From Phenylobacterium sp. NIBR 498073 (GTDB taxonomy: Bacteria; Pseudomonadota; Alphaproteobacteria; Caulobacterales; Caulobacteraceae): a DNA stretch of 64,000 bases. This document shows, in pieces, positions 54,993-63,862 of this stretch. The notes under the pieces were generated by a model, which worked only from the letters and a program-made list of their open reading frames with translations, did no database searches and was not told where the DNA came from. How positions within the stretch are numbered: the stretch's first letter is position 1; every line of letters begins with the position of its first letter. The stretch covers positions 682,001-746,000 of the forward strand of contig NZ_CP114599.1 of assembly GCF_027286305.1 (NCBI RefSeq), in the 5' to 3' direction. A program made the position numbers and the translations under genes.

Positions 54993-55891
54993 GCCGGCGG
55001 GAACACGCCGGCCCGGCTGACCGAGGCGGCGATCGGCTTGTCCAGCAGACCCGACATCCACTTGGCCGTCTCGATCAGCGCGCCGATGTCGTAGCCGGTC
55101 TCGAACCCGGCCCGCTCCAGCATGTAGACCAGATCCTCGGTGCCGATATTGCCGGTCGCGGCCGGTGCGAACGGGCAGCCGCCCAGGCCGCCGCAGCTGG
55201 CGTCAAGGATGTCGACCCCGGCCTCGACCCCGGCGAAGGCGTTGGCCAGGCCGGTGTTGCGGGTGTCGTGGAAGTGCAGCCGCAGCGGGATGTCGCCGAT
55301 CACCTGCTTCACCGCCTCGACCCGGTCGCGGACCATCCAGGGGTCGGCGACCCCGATAGTGTCGGCCAGGGCGATCTCATCGACCTTGGCCTCAGCGGCC
55401 TCGCGGGCCAGCGACACCACCCGGTCCTGCGGCACCTCGCCATCGAACGGGCAGCCGAAAGCGGTCGAGAAGGTCACCGAAATCGGCGGGCCGCCCTCAG
55501 CCTTCTGGCGCGCGGCGATGGCGTGCATGGCGGCGATCTGCTCGGCGACGTCGGCGCCTTGGTTGCGGATCCCGAAGCTGTCCGACGCGCAGACCACGAC
55601 ATTGGCCTCGTCGCAGCCGGTCGCCACGGCGCGGTCCCAACCGCGCATGTTCAGCACCAGGCCGATGCGCGACAGGCCCGAGCCGGCAGGCAGGGCGGCC
55701 ATGATCTCCTCGGCCCCGGCCATCTGCGGCACGCGGTTCGGATTGACGAAGGAGACGACCTCCATCCGCTTGGCCCCGGCGGCCTGCAGCCGGCGGATGA
55801 AGTCGAGCTTCTGATCGACCTCGAGGATGGACTTCTCGTTCTGCAGTCCGTCGCGCGGACCGACTTCGACGATTTCGATAAACCGGCTCAT
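54989..55891 (-). CDS. Hydroxymethylglutaryl-CoA lyase
   Basis: This metal-dependent TIM-barrel enzyme cleaves HMG-CoA to acetoacetate and acetyl-CoA, the last step of leucine degradation. The 300-residue protein has VEVGPRDGLQNEKS (metal Asp and substrate Arg), VSFVNPNRVPQM, RLHFHDTRNTG (metal His pair) and the catalytic Cys block ASCGGLGGCPFAPAATGN. Its ATG overlaps the stop of the upstream glycosyltransferase (55888-55891), so the two are co-transcribed, although the functions are unrelated. Confidence 0.94.
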   Translation of the reverse strand: MSRFIEIVEVGPRDGLQNEKSILEVDQKLDFIRRLQAAGAKRMEVVSFVNPNRVPQMAGAEEIMAALPAGSGLSRIGLVLNMRGWDRAVATGCDEANVVVCASDSFGIRNQGADVAEQIAAMHAIAARQKAEGGPPISVTFSTAFGCPFDGEVPQDRVVSLAREAAEAKVDEIALADTIGVADPWMVRDRVEAVKQVIGDIPLRLHFHDTRNTGLANAFAGVEAGVDILDASCGGLGGCPFAPAATGNIGTEDLVYMLERAGFETGYDIGALIETAKWMSGLLDKPIAASVSRAGVFPPA

Positions 55892-57561
55892 GGGGGCTCA
55901 GATGGGGCTGGGGCGTAGATGCGTAAAGTCGTTTCGTCGCCGTTAGAGTAGTCGAGGCCCTCGACCTTGCCGATTTCGCGGACCTTGAGGCCGCGGGCCT
56001 TCAACTCGGCCTCGAAGGCCGCCTGCTCGCGGCCCTCGACCACGGCGGGACGCTGGTCGGCGATGGCTTCGATGGCTTCGGGCACGTCGCCGAGGTCGGT
56101 CGGGGTTCCCAGCGCGAACACCAGGCTGGGCTCGGCGTAGCCGGCGACCGCGACAGGGGCCGGGGTGAAGCCTTGGCGCGGCAGCAGCCGGGCCTCCTCC
56201 AGCGCGCGTTCGGTGCGCTGCGACAGCCACAGCGGGTCCAGGCTCGGCGCGAAGGCGCCGGCGAACGCGCCGTGTCCGAGGATGGTCAGGACGCCGGCCC
56301 CGACAATCGCCTTCAGCGCCTCGCCCCGCCACAAGAGGTAGGCGCCGGTCAGCCCGGCCGCGGCCAGCAGCAAAGCGGTGACGACGGTGGCCGGCAGGTC
56401 GCTGGGATCGCCGTACTCACCGTAGAGGTAGAAGATCGCCGCGGCGAAGACGACGCCGACCAGGGCCGAGAGTACGACGCCGATCCACTTGGCGACCTCG
56501 CCCACTGGCGGTCGCATCACGGCCGCGGCCATCAGCCAGGCGAAGGCGCCGTAGGTCGGCAGAGTGTAGTGAACGAGCTTGGTCGGGGTGGCCTCGAAGA
56601 CGATGAAGGCCGGGATCAGCCAGCACAGCGCAAAGCGCACGCCCGGCTCGTTGCGCGCCCGCCAGCCCAGCGCCAGCGCCGCCGGCAGCAACAGCGCGCC
56701 GGGGAAGATCAGCAGCGGAGTCAGCAGGGTGTGGTATCCGGGCGGGGCGCCGTGGCTTTCCTGGCCGCCGACCAGCTTGGGCGCAAAGTCGGCGCCGAAG
56801 GCGGTGGTCCAGAACCCGCCGTCAGTGGCGACGGTCACGGCGGCCGCCCAGGGACCGACGATCGCGGCCATCAGGATCAGGCCCCAGGTCCAGCCGAGGT
56901 CCCTCAGCCACGCGCCCTTGCGGTCCCACGCCCACAGCGACAGCGCCGTCAGGGTGACGACCATCAGCCCCACTGGGCCCTTCACCAGCATCGACAACGA
57001 CAGGCCGAGCCAGAACAGCAGCCGGGTGATCCGTCCTGTCGGCGGCCCCCCGCGCGAGGCGGCGTAGATCCGCGCCAAGGCGGCCAGCGCCAGAGTCGTG
57101 GTACCGGCTAGCACCGCGTCGGTCTTGGCGATGAAGGCCTCGGTCGAGAGCAGGAAGGTCGAACCCAGGATCGCCCCGGCCAGCAGCCCGGTCGGCCCGC
57201 CGAAGAACACCGAGGCGCCCCAGGCGCAGGCCGCCGCCGCCAGCATCGCGCCCAGCAGCGAGGGCAGCCGGTAGGCCCAGATGTCGCGGTCTTCGACCTG
57301 CGACACAAGCGCCACGCTGGCCGCCTGCATCCAGTGGATGCCGACCGGCTTCTTGAACCGCGGCTGGTCCTGGAACTGGATGACCACGAAGTCGCCGGTC
57401 TCCAGCATCTGCGCCGTGGCCTGGGCGAAACGGCTCTCGTCGCGGTCGAGCGGCGGCATCGCGAACAGGCCGGGCAGCCCCGCGAGCATGGCGATCAGGG
57501 CGGCGAAGGCCGGCGCGCGCCAGCCCTGGCTGAATCGGTCCAGATAGGCCTGTAGACTCAT
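55888..57561 (-). CDS. ArnT-like glycosyltransferase family 39 membrane protein
   Basis: The 557-residue protein has about 12 hydrophobic segments and the ArnT/PMT N-terminal loop pattern. Visible parts are MPPLDRDESRFAQATAQML with the catalytic Asp-Glu pair, then PRFKKPVGIHWMQAASV and YRLPSLLGA. These enzymes transfer sugars from polyprenyl-phosphate carriers in the periplasm. The neighbouring dolichol-phosphate-type glycosyltransferase (57610-58338, divergent) could supply the donor. Confidence 0.9.
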   Translation of the reverse strand: MSLQAYLDRFSQGWRAPAFAALIAMLAGLPGLFAMPPLDRDESRFAQATAQMLETGDFVVIQFQDQPRFKKPVGIHWMQAASVALVSQVEDRDIWAYRLPSLLGAMLAAAACAWGASVFFGGPTGLLAGAILGSTFLLSTEAFIAKTDAVLAGTTTLALAALARIYAASRGGPPTGRITRLLFWLGLSLSMLVKGPVGLMVVTLTALSLWAWDRKGAWLRDLGWTWGLILMAAIVGPWAAAVTVATDGGFWTTAFGADFAPKLVGGQESHGAPPGYHTLLTPLLIFPGALLLPAALALGWRARNEPGVRFALCWLIPAFIVFEATPTKLVHYTLPTYGAFAWLMAAAVMRPPVGEVAKWIGVVLSALVGVVFAAAIFYLYGEYGDPSDLPATVVTALLLAAAGLTGAYLLWRGEALKAIVGAGVLTILGHGAFAGAFAPSLDPLWLSQRTERALEEARLLPRQGFTPAPVAVAGYAEPSLVFALGTPTDLGDVPEAIEAIADQRPAVVEGREQAAFEAELKARGLKVREIGKVEGLDYSNGDETTLRIYAPAPSEPP

Positions 57562-57609
57562 GGCAGCGTTGATAGCATCCGCGCGGCGATTTTTCCGCTA
57601 TGAGGGGCC

Positions 57610-58338
57610 ATGGCCAAATCAACGCCCGACATTTCCGTGGTCGTCCCCGTTTTCGACGAGGAGGGCGCGGCGCCCGACCTCGCACGCGAGATCGCCGCCG
57701 CCTTCGCCGGCCGCGACTATGAGATGATCTTCGTCGACGACAAGAGCCGCGATGGCACACGCGCGGCGCTGAGCGCGCTGAAGGCCGAAATCCCGCAACT
57801 GCGCGTGCTGAGCCACACCAGCAATTCGGGGCAGAGCCGCTCGATCCGAACCGGCATCCTGGCCGCGCGCGGCGACGTGATCGTCACCCTGGACGGCGAC
57901 GGCCAGAACGATCCCGCCGACGGCCCGGGCCTGGTCGACGCGCTCAACGCCGGGCCGTCCGAGCTGGTCATGGTCGGCGGCGAGCGGGTCAAGCGCCAGG
58001 ACAGCGCCGCCAAGAAGTTCGCCTCCCGCTTCGGCAACGGCGTGCGCAAGAAGCTGCTCAAGGACACCGCCAACGACACCGGCTGCGGTCTGAAGGCGTT
58101 CCGGCGCGAGGCCTTCCTGCGACTGCCGTACTTCGATCACATCCATCGCTACCTGCCGGCGCTGATGCTGCGCGAGGGCTATCAGGTCGCGTTCCGGCCG
58201 GTGAACCACCGGCACCGCCAGACGGGCCAATCGAAGTACACTAACCTCGGCCGGCTCTGGGCCTCGCTGTCGGACCTGTTCGGGGTGATGTGGCTGCAGT
58301 CGCGTTCGCGCCTGCCGGGCCGCGTGGAAGAGCTCTGA
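57610..58338 (+). CDS. Polyprenyl-phosphate glycosyltransferase (DPM-like, GT2)
   Basis: The 242-residue GT-A protein reads ISVVVPVFDEEGAAPDLARE, YEMIFVDDKSRDGT and VIVTLDGDGQNDPADGP (DxD). NDTGCGLKAFRREAFLRLP and FRPVNHRHRQTGQSKYT are blocks of dolichol-phosphate-mannose synthase-like enzymes. No membrane segment is present, so it is peripheral. It probably makes a polyprenyl-phosphate sugar for the adjacent ArnT-like transferase. The membrane protein downstream starts 11 bases after it. Confidence 0.92.
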   Translation: MAKSTPDISVVVPVFDEEGAAPDLAREIAAAFAGRDYEMIFVDDKSRDGTRAALSALKAEIPQLRVLSHTSNSGQSRSIRTGILAARGDVIVTLDGDGQNDPADGPGLVDALNAGPSELVMVGGERVKRQDSAAKKFASRFGNGVRKKLLKDTANDTGCGLKAFRREAFLRLPYFDHIHRYLPALMLREGYQVAFRPVNHRHRQTGQSKYTNLGRLWASLSDLFGVMWLQSRSRLPGRVEEL

Positions 58339-58348
58339 GGGGCCGCGC

Positions 58349-58837
58349 TTGTCGCGCCTGGAGAAGCAGCGGAAGCTCCTGCTCGATCCCGAAGGGGGAG
58401 GGGTTTCGATGTTCGCCGCCGTGCCGCTGCTGGCCCTGCCCGTGCTCGCCTACAACATCGTGGCGCTGACCCTGGCCGGCGGCTTCGGCTCGCAGGAAGC
58501 GACCATCCGTATGACCGAGCCGCTGTTCACGATCGCGATGAACTCGGCGGCCGAGTGGCCCGTGACGCTGGGCGACCTGCTGCTGCTGGCCGGCCTGATC
58601 GTGCTGTTCATCGAACTGTTGAAGTCGACGACCAGCCGGCGGACGGCGATCGTCAATCACGCGCTCTCAATGCTGCTGTTCGTCGGCTGCCTGGTGGAGT
58701 TCCTGCTGGCGCCGGCCTTCGCGACCTCGGCCTTCTTCCTGCTGACCGTGATGGTGCTGCTCGACGTGCTGGCCGGTTTTATCGTCACCATCGTCTCGGC
58801 GCGCCGCGACGTCGACTTCGGCCACGGCGACTACTAG
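58349..58837 (+). CDS. Conserved small membrane protein downstream of the GT2 gene
   Basis: The 162-residue product starts with TTG 58349 (GAGGGG upstream) and has four hydrophobic segments (about residues 22-42, 70-90, 103-120 and 124-148). The family is not recognised by name. Its position 11 bases after the glycosyltransferase gene suggests a role in the same envelope-glycan step, for example as a membrane anchor. Confidence 0.75.
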   Translation: MSRLEKQRKLLLDPEGGGVSMFAAVPLLALPVLAYNIVALTLAGGFGSQEATIRMTEPLFTIAMNSAAEWPVTLGDLLLLAGLIVLFIELLKSTTSRRTAIVNHALSMLLFVGCLVEFLLAPAFATSAFFLLTVMVLLDVLAGFIVTIVSARRDVDFGHGDY

Positions 58838-58975
58838 GCCTCAGGTCAGGGCGGAGAAGATCAGGGTGACGACGGCCAGATCGAAGAAGCGGGTGGCGAT
58901 GGCGAACATGGGAGCCCCGTCGGCGGTGGATTCACTCCCGGTTAAGCAAGACCGGCGCCAGAGCGCACACGGCTG

Positions 58976-59290
58976 ATGGCGCTGTTCTTCGATCGCCAGT
59001 GGTTCGAGGAAAAGCTGGCGGAACGCGGCCTCAATCCGCGTATTCTCGCCGCTGCGGCCGGTATGGGCGAGGCCGAGATCGTGCTGGTCTTCAAGGACCA
59101 GCGGGAACTTTCCGCCGAGGAGGTAGGCATTTTCGCCGACCTGCTGGGCGTGCCGGCGACCGAGATCGCCGACCGCGCCGGGGTCTCGACGCCCGTGCCG
59201 GGCCAGGGCGACCTGACCGGGCGTCTGCTGGCGCTGGAGAAGAAGGTCGCCGCCCTGGAAGCGGAAGTGGCGCGATTGAAGGGGCGCTAG
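58976..59290 (+). CDS. Small helix-turn-helix-like protein with a C-terminal coiled coil
   Basis: The 104-residue product has a Cro-like N-terminal part (GLNPRILAAAAGMGEAEIVLVFKDQ, ELSAEEVGIFADLLGVPATEIADRAG, about residues 18-67). A heptad-pattern helix, LLALEKKVAALEAEVARL, follows (about 83-101). It looks like a dimeric DNA-binding or scaffolding protein; the target is unknown. It is convergent with the next gene, with a four-base overlap. Confidence 0.7.
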   Translation: MALFFDRQWFEEKLAERGLNPRILAAAAGMGEAEIVLVFKDQRELSAEEVGIFADLLGVPATEIADRAGVSTPVPGQGDLTGRLLALEKKVAALEAEVARLKGR

Positions 59291-59610
59291 ACCTCGGTCT
59301 TGGCCGTGCGGCCCTTGGGCGTTCGCCGGTCGGCGGCGCCCGAGTATTCGATCTTGTTGTAGAGGCTGCGGGCGCTGTCGAGTGTCTCCTTGCCGCTGCG
59401 TAGACCGCGCTTCTGACCGTCCTGGCCGAGCATATGCGCGGCGAAGGCCGCCTCAGGGCGGGCCGTGACGCCCGAGGCCACGGGCGGCTGCGGCGGTTCG
59501 TAGACCGCCGGCACGCTGCGATCCGTCGATTCGCCCCGCGCGGCGTTGCCCGAGCGCTTGACGCGCCGCGTCGCGTTCGGCCTGCGGATCGGATCGATGG
59601 GCGAAGTCAT
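59287..59610 (-). CDS. Hypothetical basic protein
   Basis: The 107-residue product is rich in Arg, Pro and Ser and seems disordered in its first 60 residues. Its only structured-looking part is KRGLRSGKETLDSARSLYNK near the C-terminus. No signal peptide, membrane helix or family is recognised. GC3 bias fits the core genome. Confidence 0.55.
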   Translation of the reverse strand: MTSPIDPIRRPNATRRVKRSGNAARGESTDRSVPAVYEPPQPPVASGVTARPEAAFAAHMLGQDGQKRGLRSGKETLDSARSLYNKIEYSGAADRRTPKGRTAKTEV

Positions 59611-59638
59611 ACGCGGAACCTAGCGAGGCGAGGTTAAG

Positions 59639-60253
59639 CTAGCGTTTGGCGAGCTTCTCGATCTGGGCCTGCATCTCGGCCATCTGCTTCTTGAGGGCGT
59701 CGAGCGTCTCGTCGGCCGCCGGCGGGGCGGACGCGGGCTTGGCCGCGGGCGCCGGCTCCTCCTGCGGGCGCGTGTAGGCGAACGGCGAGAACATCTTCAT
59801 CGCCCGGTCGAACATGGCCAGGTTCTGGCGGATCTGGTCCTCGTAGGCGCCGCCCAGGCCCGCGCCAAGTCCCGAGCCCTGGCCGATGCTGGCGAACTGG
59901 GCGCGCATGCGCTCCTGCTGCTCGGCGAAGGTGGCCAGCGACAGCTCGAGATAACTCGGCAGGAAAGCCTGCATTGAGTTGCCGTAGAATCCGATCAACT
60001 GCCGCAGGAACTGGATGGGCAGGAGGTTCTGCCCCTCGCGGCTCTCCTCCTCGAAGATGATCTGGGTCAGGACTGTGCGGGTGATGTCCTCGTTGGTCTT
60101 GGCGTCGTAGACGACGAAATCCACGCCCTGCTTCACCATGTCCGACAGGTGTTCGAGCGTGACGTACGAGGACGAGGCGGTGTTGTAGAGCCGCCGGTTG
60201 GCGTACTTCTTGATGACGACGCGGCCGTCGTCGGATCCCTGGGTGTCAGCCAT
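59639..60253 (-). CDS. phaR: Polyhydroxyalkanoate synthesis repressor PhaR
   Basis: PhaR binds both PHB granules and DNA and represses PHA genes until polymer forms. The 204-residue protein has the N-terminal PHB/PHA accumulation regulator domain, VVIKKYANRRLYNTASSSYV. An LIGFYGNSMQAFLPSYLELSL block and a C-terminal Ala/Pro linker with a coiled coil (LDALKKQMAEMQAQIEKLAK) follow. ATG 60253 has GAAGGA about eight bases upstream. It is divergent from phaA-phaB over 179 bases. Confidence 0.93.
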   Translation of the reverse strand: MADTQGSDDGRVVIKKYANRRLYNTASSSYVTLEHLSDMVKQGVDFVVYDAKTNEDITRTVLTQIIFEEESREGQNLLPIQFLRQLIGFYGNSMQAFLPSYLELSLATFAEQQERMRAQFASIGQGSGLGAGLGGAYEDQIRQNLAMFDRAMKMFSPFAYTRPQEEPAPAAKPASAPPAADETLDALKKQMAEMQAQIEKLAKR

Positions 60254-60299
60254 CCCACAGTCCTTCATCTGCCCGCCCCCGGCGGCGGATTCTCATTCT

Positions 60300-60308
60300 T
60301 GCACCGCA
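60300..60308. promoter_or_regulatory. Candidate PhaR operator (TGC-N3-GCA)
   Basis: The palindrome TGCACCGCA lies in the phaR-phaA intergenic region, 47 bases from the phaR start. Known PhaR sites in Paracoccus are TGC-rich inverted repeats, as recalled, so this fits autoregulation and control of phaA-phaB. Confidence 0.35.
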
Positions 60309-60432
60309 GTATCGCGGATGCGAGCGCCTTCCGAAAGTGATCGACCCGATTAGGCGAGTCGGTTTGCGCCCTTGCCCAAGCTCCGCCCTTTATCGATAGA
60401 TGAAAACCTCAAATGAGCTGAGGAGCCCTCCC

Positions 60433-61608
60433 ATGAGCGACGTCGTCATCGTCTCGGCCGTCCGCACACCCGTCGGATCGTTCAATGGAGCGCTGTCCAG
60501 CCTCCCCGCCCATGAGCTCGGCAAGGTGGCGATCACCGCCGCGGTCGAGCGGGCTGGCATCGCCTCGGGCGACGTCGGCGAAGTGATCATGGGCCAGGTG
60601 CTGCAGGCCGGCGCCGGCCAGGGCCCGGCCCGTCAGGCGGCGGTCAACGCCGGCATTCCGGTCGAGAGCCCGGCCTGGAGCCTCAACCAACTGTGCGGTT
60701 CGGGCCTGCGCGCGGTGGCGCTTGGCGCCCAGCAGATCGCCGACGGTTCGGCCGCCATCGTCATCGCCGGCGGCCAGGAGAGCATGAGCCAGGCCCCGCA
60801 CGCCCAACAGCTGCGTTCCGGCCAGAAGATGGGCGACCTGGCCTTGGTCGACACCATGATCAAGGACGGGCTGTGGGACGCCTTCCACGGCTACCACATG
60901 GGCCAGACGGCCGAGAACATCGCCGCCCGCTGGCAGATCACCCGCGAGGAGCAGGACAAGTTCGCCGTCGCCAGCCAGAACAAGGCCGAGGCCGCCCAGA
61001 AGGCCGGCAAGTTCGCTGACGAGATCGCGCCGGTGACCATCAAGGGCCGCAAGGGCGACACCATCGTCGATCAGGACGAGTACATCCGCCACGGCGCGAC
61101 GCTGGACAGCGTGTCGGGTCTGCGCCCGGCCTTCGCCAAGGACGGCTCGGTCACCGCCGCCAACGCCTCGGGCCTCAATGACGGCGCCGCCGCGCTGGTG
61201 CTGATGAGCGCCGACGAGGCCGCCAAGCGCGGCTTGAAGCCGCTGGCGCGCATCGCTTCCTGGGCCAATGCCGGGGTCGAGCCGGAAATCATGGGCACAG
61301 GCCCGATCCCGGCCAGCCGCAAGGCGCTGGAAAAGGCGGGCTGGAGCGTCGCCGACCTAGACCTGGTCGAATCGAACGAGGCTTTCGCCGCCCAGTCGAT
61401 CTGCGTGGTGCGGGACCTGGGCCTCGATCCGGCCAAGGTGAACGTGAACGGCGGCGCGATCGCCATCGGCCACCCGATCGGCGCCTCGGGCGCCCGCATT
61501 CTCACCACCCTTGTGCACGAAATGAAACGTTCGGGCGCCAAGAAGGGGTTGGCGACGCTCTGCGTCGGCGGCGGCATGGGCGTTGCCATGTGCGTTGAGT
61601 CAGTCTGA
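60433..61608 (+). CDS. phaA: Acetyl-CoA acetyltransferase (beta-ketothiolase)
   Basis: The biosynthetic thiolase condenses two acetyl-CoA to acetoacetyl-CoA, the first PHB step. The 391-residue protein has the nucleophile Cys in [18 protein letters not shown]. The active-site His and second Cys are in [18 protein letters not shown] and [17 protein letters not shown] 60433 follows AGGAG. phaB begins 59 bases downstream; no PHA synthase gene is in the window. Confidence 0.96.
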   Translation: MSDVVIVSAVRTPVGSFNGALSSLPAHELGKVAITAAVERAGIASGDVGEVIMGQVLQAGAGQGPARQAAVNAGIPVESPAWSLNQLCGSGLRAVALGAQQIADGSAAIVIAGGQESMSQAPHAQQLRSGQKMGDLALVDTMIKDGLWDAFHGYHMGQTAENIAARWQITREEQDKFAVASQNKAEAAQKAGKFADEIAPVTIKGRKGDTIVDQDEYIRHGATLDSVSGLRPAFAKDGSVTAANASGLNDGAAALVLMSADEAAKRGLKPLARIASWANAGVEPEIMGTGPIPASRKALEKAGWSVADLDLVESNEAFAAQSICVVRDLGLDPAKVNVNGGAIAIGHPIGASGARILTTLVHEMKRSGAKKGLATLCVGGGMGVAMCVESV

Positions 61609-61667
61609 CGTTCCTGGAGCGCCGGACCAACCGGCGCCCGGTTGTTTAAGCGAGGGAGGCGAGCTCG

Positions 61668-62393
61668 ATGGGCAGAGTTGCGTTCGTGACGGGTGGGACC
61701 CGGGGTATCGGCCGGGCGATCGTGGAGCGGTTAAAGAACGACGGGTTCGAGGTCGCCGCCGGCTATTCCGGCAATGAGGCGGCGGCCCAGGCCTGCGCAT
61801 CCGAGCTTGGCGTGATGGTCGTCAAGGGCAATGTCGGCCAGTTCGAGGATTGCGGTCGGGCGGTCGAGGCGGTGACCGCCGAGCTCGGCCCGATCGAAGT
61901 GCTGGTCAACAACGCCGGCATCACCCGCGACGGCGTGTTCCACAAGATGACCGCCGAGCAGTGGTCGGAAGTCATCCGCGTCAACATGGATTCGGTCTTC
62001 AACATGACCCGGCACGTGATCGAGGGCATGCGCGATCGCGGCTGGGGCCGGGTCATCAACATCTCGTCGATCAACGGCCAGAAGGGCCAGATGGGTCAGA
62101 CCAACTATTCGGCGGCCAAGGCCGGGGTGATCGGCTTCACCAAGGCGCTCGCGCTGGAGAACGCGCGCAAGGGCGTCACGGTCAACTGCATCGCGCCTGG
62201 CTACATCGACACCGAGATGGTGCAGGCCGTGCCCGAGAACGTCCTCGCCTCGATCATCGGCCAGATCCCGGTCGGCCGCCTGGGCAAGGGCGAAGAGATC
62301 GCCGACATGGTCGCTTTCCTGGCCGGCGAGCATGCGGGCTACGTCACCGGGTCGACTTTGTCGCTGAACGGTGGCCAGTACATGGCCGGCTAA
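61668..62393 (+). CDS. phaB: Acetoacetyl-CoA reductase
   Basis: PhaB reduces acetoacetyl-CoA to (R)-3-hydroxybutyryl-CoA with NADPH, supplying PHB synthase. The 241-residue SDR has the cofactor motif [24 protein letters not shown], catalytic Ser in [14 protein letters not shown] and [14 protein letters not shown] (Tyr and Lys). The RxGxxHKM-type substrate stretch [12 protein letters not shown] is typical of PhaB rather than FabG. GAGGGAGG precedes ATG 61668. Confidence 0.95.
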   Translation: MGRVAFVTGGTRGIGRAIVERLKNDGFEVAAGYSGNEAAAQACASELGVMVVKGNVGQFEDCGRAVEAVTAELGPIEVLVNNAGITRDGVFHKMTAEQWSEVIRVNMDSVFNMTRHVIEGMRDRGWGRVINISSINGQKGQMGQTNYSAAKAGVIGFTKALALENARKGVTVNCIAPGYIDTEMVQAVPENVLASIIGQIPVGRLGKGEEIADMVAFLAGEHAGYVTGSTLSLNGGQYMAG

Positions 62394-62445
62394 GCTTGGC
62401 GCGCGTCCAAAAAGCGCCCCAGTCAAAGGGCATCTGCCTAGCTCG

Positions 62446-63216
62446 ATGGTGAGCGAAAGACCGGCGTCAGCGTACCTAGGGCTTATCGCCGTGGCGTTCG
62501 CCGCGGCGATGAACCTTGGCTGGGCGGCGGTCGCGCACGCCGGACCGCAGACCCTGCGCGAGGGCCTGTTCGGCGATCGCCCGGCGCCTGGCCGCCAGGC
62601 CAGCCCGCCAGTCGCCCGCTATGTCAGCGAGGACGGCGACGGCTTCGTCCTCGATCGCAGCCAGCCGCGCGTCTACATGAAGTTCGACGACAGCCCCGAA
62701 ATCTGGGCGCTGCGGCCGCATCCGGCCCCGCGCGGCGACGTGATCTACAAGAACGATCTGGGCGAGCCGATGTTGCGCGCGACGCGACTGGGCGGCCTGA
62801 CCCTGTTCACCGCCGATCGTCCCGGCGGCTCGCCCGCCGCCCTGGCCGGGGCCGGCGGCGCCCTGCGGCTGGCGCCGCTCAGTCCGCAGGCGCTGCTTGA
62901 GCGGCTGGCCCAGGCCAGCGCCCGGGCCACGCGCGCGGCCCGCCGGCTGATTCCCTTCGAGGCAGACGCCTCGCCGGCCTCCTCGGCGGTGGTCGCCGAC
63001 GCCGCCGCCGTGACGGCCGAGGCCGTCGTGCGCATCTCGCGCCGGCCGGACGGCCGCAGCCTCCTGTCGCGGGTCAAGAAGGTGAAGCTGGTCGAGGGGC
63101 GTCGGCCCTCGGCGATCCTGTACGGCGAAGAAATGCGCATCACCGTGACGCCGGCCGACGGGCTCTATGGCCGCCCGTCGTCGGACCGCATCATGCAGGC
63201 GGCGGGTTCCCGCTAA
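62446..63216 (+). CDS. Exported protein of unknown function
   Basis: The 256-residue product has a signal peptide (about residues 12-37, cleavage after AVAHA). The mature domain shows FVLDRSQPRVYMKFDDSPEI, WALRPHPAPRGDVIYKND, RATRLGGLTLF and a GRRPSAILYGEEMRITVTP end. I recall similar proteins from other Caulobacteraceae listed as a domain of unknown function (DUF4908-like), but the name is uncertain. It lies 52 bases after phaB, probably as a separate unit. Confidence 0.75.
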   Translation: MVSERPASAYLGLIAVAFAAAMNLGWAAVAHAGPQTLREGLFGDRPAPGRQASPPVARYVSEDGDGFVLDRSQPRVYMKFDDSPEIWALRPHPAPRGDVIYKNDLGEPMLRATRLGGLTLFTADRPGGSPAALAGAGGALRLAPLSPQALLERLAQASARATRAARRLIPFEADASPASSAVVADAAAVTAEAVVRISRRPDGRSLLSRVKKVKLVEGRRPSAILYGEEMRITVTPADGLYGRPSSDRIMQAAGSR

Positions 63217-63231
63217 CACCGAACATGCAAA

Positions 63232-63252
63232 GGCCCGCCACAAGGGCGGGCC
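63232..63252 (-). terminator. Hairpin downstream of urcA
   Basis: A perfect 8-bp stem GGCCCGCC/GGCGGGCC (63232-63239 and 63245-63252) is followed on the minus strand by TTTGC. It lies 23 bases past the urcA stop and between two convergent genes. Confidence 0.6.
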
Positions 63253-63275
63253 CTACTCGCGCGGCCTTCGGGGGA

Positions 63276-63599
63276 CTAGCGCTGCGCGAGTTCCTGGGGC
63301 TTGCCGGCCAGGGCCTGGCGCACCGCCAGCTTGTCCTGGATTTCGGCGCGGGCGCCCTGCAGGCAGGCGTGATGCGCCGCCAGGGTGATGCGGCCGGCCG
63401 AGGCGGCGCTGCAGTAGTCGGCGGCGGCCTTCGCCACCCGATGCTCCAGGATGTGCGCGTCGCGGGCCGAGCCGACATTGATGTCCGAAACCTTCACGGC
63501 GACCGGGGCGGCCTGCGCGCCGGTGGCCAGGGCCAGGATAGGAACGGCGGCCAGGGCGATGGTCGCGACGCCGGCCAGAGCGGTGCTGAACTTGGTCAT
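63276..63599 (-). CDS. UrcA family exported protein
   Basis: The 107-residue protein has a signal peptide (cleavage after GAQA, about residue 30). The UrcA pattern follows: VKVSDINVGSARDAHILEHRVAKAA and two Cys in DYCSAASAGRI and HACLQGARAEI, likely a disulphide. The family is common in Caulobacteraceae and Sphingomonads; its function is not established. It is monocistronic. Confidence 0.9.
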   Translation of the reverse strand: MTKFSTALAGVATIALAAVPILALATGAQAAPVAVKVSDINVGSARDAHILEHRVAKAAADYCSAASAGRITLAAHHACLQGARAEIQDKLAVRQALAGKPQELAQR

Positions 63600-63862
63600 C
63601 TGAACTCTCCCAATTCGTGGCGCCTGTCTGGGTCGCCGATGAGCAATGGGTAGTCCAAGGTCGGCCGAGAGGTCGTTTTAATCTGGAGTAATGACGAAGG
63701 TTTAAGAAAGTTACCGAACGTACATGTGCGACGTTACTTGATGTCTATGCTTGGTGCGTCCGGCCGCGCCGCGCGCCATTCGTCGCCCATCAGATTTACT
63801 CCGCTTGCGGTGCGGCCATACCAGCCCTTAGGATTTCGCAAGAAACAGGGAGGGCGGCTTTC

